64,000 bases of DNA from Methylocella tundrae (GTDB taxonomy: Bacteria > Pseudomonadota > Alphaproteobacteria > Rhizobiales > Beijerinckiaceae), in NCBI RefSeq assembly GCF_038024855.1, contig NZ_CP139089.1, positions 2,762,501 through 2,826,500 on the forward strand, read 5' to 3'. This document shows, piece after piece, positions 53,804 to 61,042 of the stretch (the first letter of the stretch is position 1; each line of letters opens with the position of its first letter). The notes beneath the pieces were generated by a model. That model was not told the DNA's origin. It did no database searches and worked only from the letters and a program-made list of their open reading frames with translations. The translations under genes and the position numbers were made by a program.

Positions 53804-54085
53804 ATGCTGATCCAGTGTCCCTATTGCGGGCCGCGCGACCTTGCCGAGTTCGCGGTCAATGGCGAAGCCGTGGCGCGGCCCGGCGCCGACGGCGGCCTCG
53901 ACAGCGCCGCGAGCCGCGCCGCCTTCGCCACGGCCGTCTATCTGCGCGACAACCCGGCCGGGCTCCACCGCGAACATTGGTTCCACGCGGCGGGATGCCA
54001 GAGCTGGCTTCTCATCGAGCGCGACACGCGCACGCACGACATTTTGAAGGTCGAGGCGACGCGGGCGCCGGAGCAGGCGTCATGA
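53804..54085 (+). CDS. mgdB: N-methylglutamate dehydrogenase subunit B (sarcosine oxidase delta-like, zinc-binding)
   Basis: A 93-residue protein matching SoxD. Cys5 and Cys8 in MLIQCPYCGPRD plus His58/His61 and Cys65 in REHWFHAAGCQSWL provide the structural zinc site. The C-terminal RDTRTHDILKVEATR is typical. Although short, it is well conserved and positioned exactly between mgdA and mgdC; its stop overlaps the mgdC start (ATGA). Confidence 0.92.
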   Translation: MLIQCPYCGPRDLAEFAVNGEAVARPGADGGLDSAASRAAFATAVYLRDNPAGLHREHWFHAAGCQSWLLIERDTRTHDILKVEATRAPEQAS

Positions 54086-57057
54086 GCGGCGGCGGCTTCA
54101 GGCTGGGCTCCGGCGGCCTCATCGACCGCTCGCGCCCGCTGTCCTTCACATTCGACGGCAGGAGCTATCAAGGCTGCGCCGGCGACACGCTGGCCTCGGC
54201 GCTGCTCGCCAATGGCGTGCGCGTCGTCGGCCGCTCGTTCAAATATCATCGTCCGCGCGGCGTGCTCTCGGCGGGGCACGAGGAGCCGAACGCGCTCGTC
54301 GAACTGCGCTCCGGCGCGCGCCGCGAACCCAACGTCAAGGCGACGACGATCGAACTCTACGACGGCCTTGTCGCGTCGAGCCAGAACCGCTGGCCCTCGC
54401 TCGGCTTCGACGTCATGGCGCTGAACGGCCTGTTGAAGCCGGTGTTCGCGGCGGGCTTCTACTACAAGACCTTCATGTGGCCGGCGTCCTTCTGGGAAAA
54501 AATCTATGAGCCGGTCATTCGCCGCGCCGCCGGGCTCGGCCGCGCCAGCGCGCTCGAAGATCCGGACAGCTATGAGCATTCGAACGCCCATTGCGACCTG
54601 CTTGTCGCCGGCGGCGGCGGCGCCGGGCTGATGGCGGCGCTGACCGCCGGGCGATCGGGCGCGAAAGTCATTCTCTGCGAGGATCAGCCACGCCTTGGCG
54701 GCCGGCTTCTCGATGAGCGCGAGAGCGTCGGCGGCCAGCCGGCCGCCCAATGGGTGAACTCCGTCGCCGCCGAACTCGCCGCCATGCCGAATGTCCGCGT
54801 TTTTTCGCGCGCCAGCGTCGTCGCGGCTTTTGACGGCGGCGTGTTCGCGGCGCTGGAGCGGGTCGCCGACCATCTGCCGGAGCCGCCGCCCTTCACGCCG
54901 CGCCAGCGCTTCTGGCGCATCGCCGCCCGCCGCGCCATTATCGCGACGGGCGCGAGCGAGCGGCCTTTGGCGTTCCCGGACAATGACCGGCCGGGGATCA
55001 TGCTGGCCGGCGCCGTGCGGTCTTATCTCAACCGCTTCGGCGTCGCCGCGGGCCGCCAAATCGCGGTCTATACGGCGACCGACGACGGCTGGCTCACCGC
55101 GCGCGACCTCATCAAGGCGGGGCTCCCTCCGGTCGTCGTCATCGACGCGCGCGAAAAGGCGCCGGCGGAGTTCGCCGATGTGGCGAAGGCCGTTCCCGTC
55201 GTGCTCAATGGCGCCGTCGTCGCCACGCAAGGGCGCAAAGGCCTCAGCGCCATTACGGTCAAAGGATCGGGCGCCGCGCAAAACTTCGCCGTCGACGCGC
55301 TCGCCGTCTCGGGCGGCTTCAACCCCTCTATTCAGCTTGCGAGCTGTTTTCGCGGCCGTCCGGCCTGGTCCGACAAGATCCAGGCGTTCCTCGCCCCTGG
55401 CGTCGACGGCCTTCACATGGCGGGGGCGGCGGCCGGCGTCTTCGCGCCGGGCGAGGCGCTGAAAAGCGGCGCCGACGCGGGCTCTGCGGCCCTGCAGGCG
55501 CTCGGCCTCCCGGTCAAGCCGGTCGAGCTTCCCGCCATCCGGCACAGCGCGGCGGGATCAGCGCCCGCCTGGTGGCGGCCGGGCCGGGGCGGGGACGCCA
55601 GGGTGTTCGTCGATTTCCAGCACGACGTCACCGCCTCCGACGTCATCCTCGCCCATCGCGAAGGCTATCGCTCGGTCGAACATCTGAAGCGCTATACGAC
55701 GCTCGGCATGGCGACCGACCAGGGCCGCACCGCAAACCTCGACGCGCTCGCCATCATGGCGCAGCTGACCGGCCAGTCGATCCCGCAGACCGGCGTCACG
55801 CTGGCGCGCCCGCCGGTGGTTCCGGTCGCCCTCGGCGCCGTCGCCGGCGCGCACCGGCGCGGCGCCTTCAAGCCTTTGCGCGAGACGCCGATCCACGCCT
55901 ATGCGCTGGAGCGCGGCGCGCCCTTCGTCGACGCCGGCCAGTGGAAGCGGCCGCAGTATTTTCCGCTCGCCGGCGACGCGGATCTTCTGGCGACGGCCAA
56001 CCGCGAGGTGAATGCGGTGCGCTCAGGCGTCGGCGTGACCGACGTCTCGACCCTCGGCAAAGTCGAGGTCGAGGGGCCGGACGCGGCAAAGTTCCTCGAT
56101 CTCGTCTGCGCCATGCGCCCGTCGGCGATCAAGGTCGGGCGCTGCGGCTATCTCATCATGCTGCGCGAGGACGGCTTCCTCAAGGACGACGGCATGTTCG
56201 CCCGCTTCGCCGAGGACAGATATGTCGCCTATGTCTCGACGGCGCACGCGGCGCCGGTCTACCGGCACATGCAATATTGCCGGCAGGTGCTGTGGCCGGA
56301 GCTCGACGTCAACCTCACGGCGGTCACCGACGGCTGGGCGCAGCTCGCCATCGCCGGGCCGAAATCCCCGGCGGTGCTGCAGGCGCTCGTCGACGCGCCG
56401 GTGTTGATCACCCAGGCGGATTTTCCGCCGATGCGGGCGGCCGAGATCACGATCTGCGGCGGCGTTCCGGCGCGCCTTTGCGCGCTGTCCTTCTCCGGCG
56501 AGCGCTCCTTCGAGCTTGGCGTTCCGGCGGGCTTTGGCGACGCGCTGATCCGCCGCGTCATGGCGGTCGGCGAACCTTATGGCGTCGTCGCCTATGGCAG
56601 CGAGGCGATGGGCGTGATGCGCATCGAAAAAGGCCATCCCGCCGGCGGCGAGATCAACGGCCAGACCACCGCCTATGATCTCGGCATGGCGCGCGCGCTC
56701 GCCAAGGACAAGGATCATGTCGGCCGCGTCCTTTGCGCGCGCGAGGCGCTCGTCGATCCGGCCCGGCCGCGCCTCGTCGGCGTCAGGCCGCTCGATCCCG
56801 GTCAACGCATTCGCAGCGGCGCGCATATCATCCCGGCCGGCGCCGTTCCTGGCGCCGAAACGGATCTTGGCTGGATCAGCTCGGCCTGCTGGTCGCCAAC
56901 GCTGTCCTCCTGGATCGGCCTCGCCCTGGCGTCGGGCGGCCCGGACCGGATCGGCGAAAAAGTGCGCGTTTACGATCCCCTTCGCGGCGGCGACGTCGCG
57001 GCCGAAATCGTCGCCTCCTGCTTCGTTGATCCGAAAGGCGAGCGCTCCCGTGTCTGA
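54082..57057 (+). CDS. mgdC: N-methylglutamate dehydrogenase subunit C (sarcosine oxidase alpha-like)
   Basis: A 991-residue protein. A ferredoxin-like N-terminal domain without iron-sulfur cysteines (SFTFDGRSYQGCAGDTLASALLANGVRVVGRSFKYHRPRGV) is followed by an NAD-binding Rossmann unit (LLVAGGGGAGLMAALTAGRSG), a central dehydrogenase region, and a C-terminal aminomethyltransferase (GcvT-like) folate domain (about 640-985; FKPLRETPIHAYALERGAPFVDAGQWKRPQYF). The folate domain can pass the C1 unit to tetrahydrofolate. It overlaps mgdB and mgdD by short stretches. Length fits the alpha subunit of heterotetrameric sarcosine oxidases. Confidence 0.93.
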   Translation: MSGGGFRLGSGGLIDRSRPLSFTFDGRSYQGCAGDTLASALLANGVRVVGRSFKYHRPRGVLSAGHEEPNALVELRSGARREPNVKATTIELYDGLVASSQNRWPSLGFDVMALNGLLKPVFAAGFYYKTFMWPASFWEKIYEPVIRRAAGLGRASALEDPDSYEHSNAHCDLLVAGGGGAGLMAALTAGRSGAKVILCEDQPRLGGRLLDERESVGGQPAAQWVNSVAAELAAMPNVRVFSRASVVAAFDGGVFAALERVADHLPEPPPFTPRQRFWRIAARRAIIATGASERPLAFPDNDRPGIMLAGAVRSYLNRFGVAAGRQIAVYTATDDGWLTARDLIKAGLPPVVVIDAREKAPAEFADVAKAVPVVLNGAVVATQGRKGLSAITVKGSGAAQNFAVDALAVSGGFNPSIQLASCFRGRPAWSDKIQAFLAPGVDGLHMAGAAAGVFAPGEALKSGADAGSAALQALGLPVKPVELPAIRHSAAGSAPAWWRPGRGGDARVFVDFQHDVTASDVILAHREGYRSVEHLKRYTTLGMATDQGRTANLDALAIMAQLTGQSIPQTGVTLARPPVVPVALGAVAGAHRRGAFKPLRETPIHAYALERGAPFVDAGQWKRPQYFPLAGDADLLATANREVNAVRSGVGVTDVSTLGKVEVEGPDAAKFLDLVCAMRPSAIKVGRCGYLIMLREDGFLKDDGMFARFAEDRYVAYVSTAHAAPVYRHMQYCRQVLWPELDVNLTAVTDGWAQLAIAGPKSPAVLQALVDAPVLITQADFPPMRAAEITICGGVPARLCALSFSGERSFELGVPAGFGDALIRRVMAVGEPYGVVAYGSEAMGVMRIEKGHPAGGEINGQTTAYDLGMARALAKDKDHVGRVLCAREALVDPARPRLVGVRPLDPGQRIRSGAHIIPAGAVPGAETDLGWISSACWSPTLSSWIGLALASGGPDRIGEKVRVYDPLRGGDVAAEIVASCFVDPKGERSRV

Positions 57058-57700
57058 CCCCTTTGCAACATCTCATGCGGCCGGCGCCGCGGCCGGGCTC
57101 GCCCTGGAACTGACGCCGCATTATTTTCGCGCCGGACGTTTTGGCGCGCCGGCGCCGGCGCCCGGCGTGACGCTGGAGCTGGTCGCCGGGGAGGACCGCT
57201 TCAACATCGAGGCGCGCCGCGGCAGGACGGCGGAGCTCATCGCGGCGATCGGCGCGGCGTTCGGACAGGCGCCGGCCGACGGCCCGCAAACCGTCGAGGC
57301 GGGCGGCTTTTCCTTCGTCGGCGTCGGCCCGTCGCGCTGGCACGCCATTGCGCGCGGAAAAGACCGCGCCCCGCGCCGCGCCGCGCTGATCGCGGCGGCG
57401 CGCGATCTCGCGACCGTCGTCGACGTCTCGCACGGCTTCACGGCGTTCAGGCTCAGCGGACCGCGCGCCGCCGACGCGCTCGTCAAGCTCGTCCGCCTCG
57501 ACCTCGACCCGGCCGCCTTCCCGCCAGGCGCCGCCGCCGCCACCGAGCTGCACGGCATGAGCGTCCAGCTCCGCCGCACAACCGCCGGCCACGCCTATGA
57601 ATGCGCCGTCGCCCGAAGCTTCGCCGCAAGCCTCTACAACGCACTCATCCACGCCAGCCACCAATACGCCGTTTGGGTCGACCTCGCAGAAGAGGTTTGA
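57050..57700 (+). CDS. mgdD: N-methylglutamate dehydrogenase subunit D (sarcosine oxidase gamma-like)
   Basis: A 216-residue protein similar to the SoxG gamma subunit. Features include DLATVVDVSHGFTAFRLSGPRAADALVKLVRLDLDPAAFPPGAAAATELHGMSVQLRRT and a C-terminal SFAASLYNALIHASHQYAVWVDL, characteristic of SoxG. The start is taken as GTG at 57050, which overlaps the end of mgdC by eight bases. No Met codon in this frame fits better. The open frame continues upstream within mgdC but is out of its reading frame, so it is a by-product. It is the last gene before the convergent hairpin. Confidence 0.88.
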   Translation: MSDPFATSHAAGAAAGLALELTPHYFRAGRFGAPAPAPGVTLELVAGEDRFNIEARRGRTAELIAAIGAAFGQAPADGPQTVEAGGFSFVGVGPSRWHAIARGKDRAPRRAALIAAARDLATVVDVSHGFTAFRLSGPRAADALVKLVRLDLDPAAFPPGAAAATELHGMSVQLRRTTAGHAYECAVARSFAASLYNALIHASHQYAVWVDLAEEV

Positions 57701-57783
57701 AGCAAACGCGCCGGCCCTCGGGGCGGCAACGCGCCAAACGCATGTCTTCTTGCTCGGCGAAACGGGCCCGCGCCGCCGAAGTG

Positions 57784-57807
57784 CGAGGGCGGATTGAACC
57801 GCCCTCG
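57784..57807. terminator. Bidirectional terminator-like hairpin between convergent mgdD and iorB-like gene
   Basis: CGAGGGCGG (57784-57792) pairs perfectly with CCGCCCTCG (57799-57807) around loop ATTGAA. It lies in the 117-bp space between the stop of mgdD (57700) and the stop of the molybdenum hydroxylase gene (57818). The stem is very stable, but the T-run is poor on both strands, so efficiency as an intrinsic terminator is uncertain. Confidence 0.6.
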
Positions 57808-57817
57808 TCAAAGCTTG

Positions 57818-60148
57818 TTACGCTTTCAGCTGGTCGCGAATCGGCAGCTGCCTCACACGCCGTCCCGTCGCCGCGAAGATCGCGTTGACGATCGCCGGCG
57901 CGACCGGCGGCACGCCGGGCTCCCCGACGCCGCCGAGCACATGGTTGTAATCGGCGAGCGGCAGCAGGTGGACGTTGATCTCCCTGGGAGCCGCGTCGAT
58001 GCGGGTGATCTCGTAGCCATCGAAATTGTTCTGCTGCGCACGGCCGTCCTTGAAGCTGATCTCGGCGGTGAGCGCGAGACCCATGCCCATCACCACCGCG
58101 CCTTCCATCTGAGAGCGGATGCGTTCGGGATTGACCTGCGGGCCGCAGTCGATCGCAATATCGACGCGGGGGATCGTGATGACGCCTTTATCGTCGACCG
58201 CGACTTCCGCCGCGACGGCGGTATAGGTCACGAAACTATAGTGCCCGGCGACGCCGAGGCCGCGGCCCTTCGGCATCTTGCGGCCCCAGCCGATCGCGCT
58301 GGACGCCGTCTCGATCACGCGGCGCAGGCGGCCGGTGTCGATCGGATAGAGTTTCGGATCTTCGCCGTGGTTCCACCCGTCGCCGAGGCTGGTCGGATCG
58401 ATGACGCGCGCCGGGCCGATGAGCTCGAGCAGATAGTCTTTCGGATCGCGCCCGGCCGCATGCGCAAGTTCCGCCACGAATGACTGAATCGCGAAGGCGT
58501 GCGGAATGTTCGACACCGAGCGGAACCAGCCGATGCGGACATGGGCCGGCGCCTCCGGGTTTTCCATCCGGACATTCGGAATGGCGAAGGGCATATTGAC
58601 AAGGCCCATGCCGAGTTCGAACGGCTGTTCATGGTCCGCGCCCGCCGCGAAGATCGAGGCGATTGTCGGCGCGACGCTGCGATGCAGCCAGCCGGTCGGA
58701 AAGCCCTTTTCGTCCAGCGATGCTTCGAGACGTTCGACCGAGACGGTGTGATAGAAGCCGTGATGGATATCGTCTTCGCGCGTCCATTGCAGCTTGACGG
58801 GGGCGCCGTCCATCGCCTTGCTGCACAAAGCGGCTTCGACCACATAATCAGGCTTTGATTTGCGGCCGAAGCCGCCGCCGAGCAGACTGACATTGACGGT
58901 CACATTCTCTTCGCCGACGCCGAGCTGGCCGGCGACGAGCGTGCGCGCGGCCTGCGGCGCCTGAACCGAAGTCCATATGTCGCAATGACCGTCAGTGATC
59001 CGCGCGACGGCGGCCATGGGCTCCATCGGCGCCTGCGCGAGATGGGGCACGTAATATTCCGCTGACACGCGCTTGGCCGCCGTCGCGAAGGCCGCGTCGA
59101 CGTCGCCCTGGGAGCGAACCACCTTGCCGGGCTTGCGCGCGGCCTTCTCGAGCTCGGCGCGGAAGGCGGTCGAGTCATAGGCGGCGTTTGGCCCGTCGTC
59201 CCACACGATGTTGAGCTTTTCGCGCCCCTTCATCGCCGCCCAGGTGCTTTTGGCGATGACGGCGACGCCGCCGAGCGGCTGGAACTTGACCGGCGCCGAC
59301 GGCGGAGCGATCTGGATCACCTTGACGACGCCGGGAACCTTCAGCGTCTCGGCGGCGTCGAAGCTTTTGACCGTGCCGCCAAACACCGCCGGCCGGGCGA
59401 CGACGGCGTAAAGCATGCCATCAAAGCTCTTGTCGGCCGCGTAGAGCGCCGCGCCGGTCGTGATGGCGCGGTTATCGACAATCCCGAGCGTCCCCTTGCC
59501 GATATAACGAAAATCCTTGGGGTCCTTAAGGACGACGGACTCCCGCGCCGGGACCGGCAATTCGGACGCCGCCTTGGCGAGCGCGCCATAGCCGAGGCTC
59601 CGGCCGGATTTGGCATGGGTGACGACGCTGTTCTCGGCCTTGATTTCGCCCAGCGGAACGCCCCATTGCTTGGCGGCGGCCTCGATCAGCATCAGGCGCG
59701 CAGCCGCGCCGGCATGGCGCATATGCATGAAGAAATGACGCGTCGAACGCGAGCCGTCAGTGTCCTGATTGCCATATCTGGCTTCATCGCCCTCGGCCTG
59801 CTTCACATGGACCTTCGCCCAATCGGCCTCGAGTTCATCGGCGATCATGATCGCCCAGCCTGTGCGGACGCCCTGCCCCATATCGGAGCGCGGGCAGGTG
59901 ATGGTGACGGCGCCGTCATCAGCGATCGAGACGAAGACTTTGGGGTTGTCCTGCCAGCCGTGCGGCATGCCGTCGGCCCCAAACGCCTTGGGCTTGGCTT
60001 CTTCCGCTTTAGCGGCGCGCGGCAGCGACACGGCGAGCACCAGGGCGCCCATGCCGCCAAGCAGGCCGCGCCGGCTGACGTTGACGATCTCGCCGCCGGC
60101 TGGCTCTTCGACCGAGGCGGCCCGGGAGAAGGAATGGTCATGGGTCAT
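57818..60148 (-). CDS. Molybdenum hydroxylase large subunit (isoquinoline 1-oxidoreductase / aldehyde oxidase beta type)
   Basis: A 776-residue protein. The N-terminus carries a TAT-type signal (NVSRRGLLGGMGALVLAVSLPRAAKAEE), so it is exported. It is followed by xanthine-dehydrogenase-family molybdenum-cofactor domains with VHVKQAEGDEARYGNQDTDGSRSTRHF, APMEPMAAVA, LLGGGFGRKSKPDYVVEAA and GVGEPGVPPVAPAIVNAI motifs, the last holding the Glu near the Mo site. The substrate cannot be named; isoquinoline and aldehydes are the known ones. It forms TGATG overlap with the small subunit gene. AGGAGGG precedes the ATG at 60148. Confidence 0.88.
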   Translation of the reverse strand: MTHDHSFSRAASVEEPAGGEIVNVSRRGLLGGMGALVLAVSLPRAAKAEEAKPKAFGADGMPHGWQDNPKVFVSIADDGAVTITCPRSDMGQGVRTGWAIMIADELEADWAKVHVKQAEGDEARYGNQDTDGSRSTRHFFMHMRHAGAAARLMLIEAAAKQWGVPLGEIKAENSVVTHAKSGRSLGYGALAKAASELPVPARESVVLKDPKDFRYIGKGTLGIVDNRAITTGAALYAADKSFDGMLYAVVARPAVFGGTVKSFDAAETLKVPGVVKVIQIAPPSAPVKFQPLGGVAVIAKSTWAAMKGREKLNIVWDDGPNAAYDSTAFRAELEKAARKPGKVVRSQGDVDAAFATAAKRVSAEYYVPHLAQAPMEPMAAVARITDGHCDIWTSVQAPQAARTLVAGQLGVGEENVTVNVSLLGGGFGRKSKPDYVVEAALCSKAMDGAPVKLQWTREDDIHHGFYHTVSVERLEASLDEKGFPTGWLHRSVAPTIASIFAAGADHEQPFELGMGLVNMPFAIPNVRMENPEAPAHVRIGWFRSVSNIPHAFAIQSFVAELAHAAGRDPKDYLLELIGPARVIDPTSLGDGWNHGEDPKLYPIDTGRLRRVIETASSAIGWGRKMPKGRGLGVAGHYSFVTYTAVAAEVAVDDKGVITIPRVDIAIDCGPQVNPERIRSQMEGAVVMGMGLALTAEISFKDGRAQQNNFDGYEITRIDAAPREINVHLLPLADYNHVLGGVGEPGVPPVAPAIVNAIFAATGRRVRQLPIRDQLKA

Positions 60149-60627
60149 CACAGCCCTCCTTTGCTGGAATTCGCCGCTGCATTGGCGGCCTGCTTGATCG
60201 CCGCGCGGATGCGTGGATAGGTTCCGCAGCGGCACAGATTGCCGCTCATCCCATTGTCGATCTCTTCATCCGTGGGCTTTGGCGACTCCTTGAGGAGCGA
60301 TGCGGCCTGCATGATCTGGCCGGCCTGGCAATAGCCGCACTGGGCGACGTTCAGCTCGCGCCAGGCGATCTGGACAGGATGATTGCCGTCAGGAGAAAGC
60401 CCCTCGATCGTCGTGATCTGTTGGCCTTCCGCGCTGGATATGGGGGTGGCGCAGGCGCGCGTGGCCGTTCCGCCGAGATGGATGGTGCAGGCGCCGCATA
60501 GGGCCTGTCCGCAGCCGAATTTCGTTCCGGTCAGGCCGAGTTCGTCACGCAGATACCAAAGCAGCGGCGTGTCCGGATCGCCGTCGAAGGTTCGCGCTTT
60601 GCCGTTCACCGTCGTCTTGATCATCAT
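60148..60627 (-). CDS. Molybdenum hydroxylase small [2Fe-2S] subunit (IorA/CoxS type)
   Basis: A 159-residue protein with two [2Fe-2S] clusters: the plant-ferredoxin-like site [16 protein letters not shown] with a later Cys in TRACATP, and the helical site [14 protein letters not shown] / [14 protein letters not shown]. It delivers electrons from the Mo subunit and is encoded immediately upstream of it with overlapping stop and start codons. It has no signal peptide; it is presumably exported together with the TAT-targeted large subunit. Two adjacent Met codons make the start uncertain by three bases. A cytochrome c or FAD partner is not next to it. Confidence 0.94.
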   Translation of the reverse strand: MMIKTTVNGKARTFDGDPDTPLLWYLRDELGLTGTKFGCGQALCGACTIHLGGTATRACATPISSAEGQQITTIEGLSPDGNHPVQIAWRELNVAQCGYCQAGQIMQAASLLKESPKPTDEEIDNGMSGNLCRCGTYPRIRAAIKQAANAAANSSKGGL

Positions 60628-61042
60628 TCAATCTCCAATGGAGCGGCTGAAGCGTTTCAGCCGCCGAGTTGGCAAAGTCCGCTTGTCTGGAAAAAGAAGT
60701 CCAACGAGCCAACGCTCTCAGGCGCTTATGTTCGAGCAATGCGGCCTCATTGCCAACTCACAAATACGCCAGCGCCGAAAAGCGCGCTCAGGAGCGCCGG
60801 CTTTGTCGGCGCGGAATTGACGATGCGATGAGCGTTCGCCGCGCCGATTGCGCAAATGCGCGCCAAAAATGGCGATTCAGCGCTTTTGCTTTAGCTTGCG
60901 CGCGCGTCGGAATGCCGCGCGCGGCTGCGGTCAGCGCGTGTGGCGGACGCGTGAACCACAACTTGCAATGCGCCCGTTGCGCTTAATCTTAACGGTGCGT
61001 CGACGAGGAGTGCTCCCTTGCAGGGTCATTTCTGACCAGAAT
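60628..61042. other. 415-bp intergenic region between the Mg2+ ATPase and the molybdenum hydroxylase genes
   Basis: No gene was recognised. The region must hold the promoter of the hydroxylase operon (minus strand) and the end of the Mg2+ transporter transcript. A short perfect hairpin, GCGCCG (60793-60798) with CGGCGC (60806-60811), could end or stabilise a transcript. Otherwise no structure was seen. Confidence 0.35.

Noticed and set aside
53938..55545. 535-codon antisense open frame across mgdB/mgdC
   Set aside because: It is a by-product of strong third-position GC bias; composition is Arg/Ala/Gly-rich with no motif, while the plus strand encodes well-conserved sarcosine-oxidase-like subunits.
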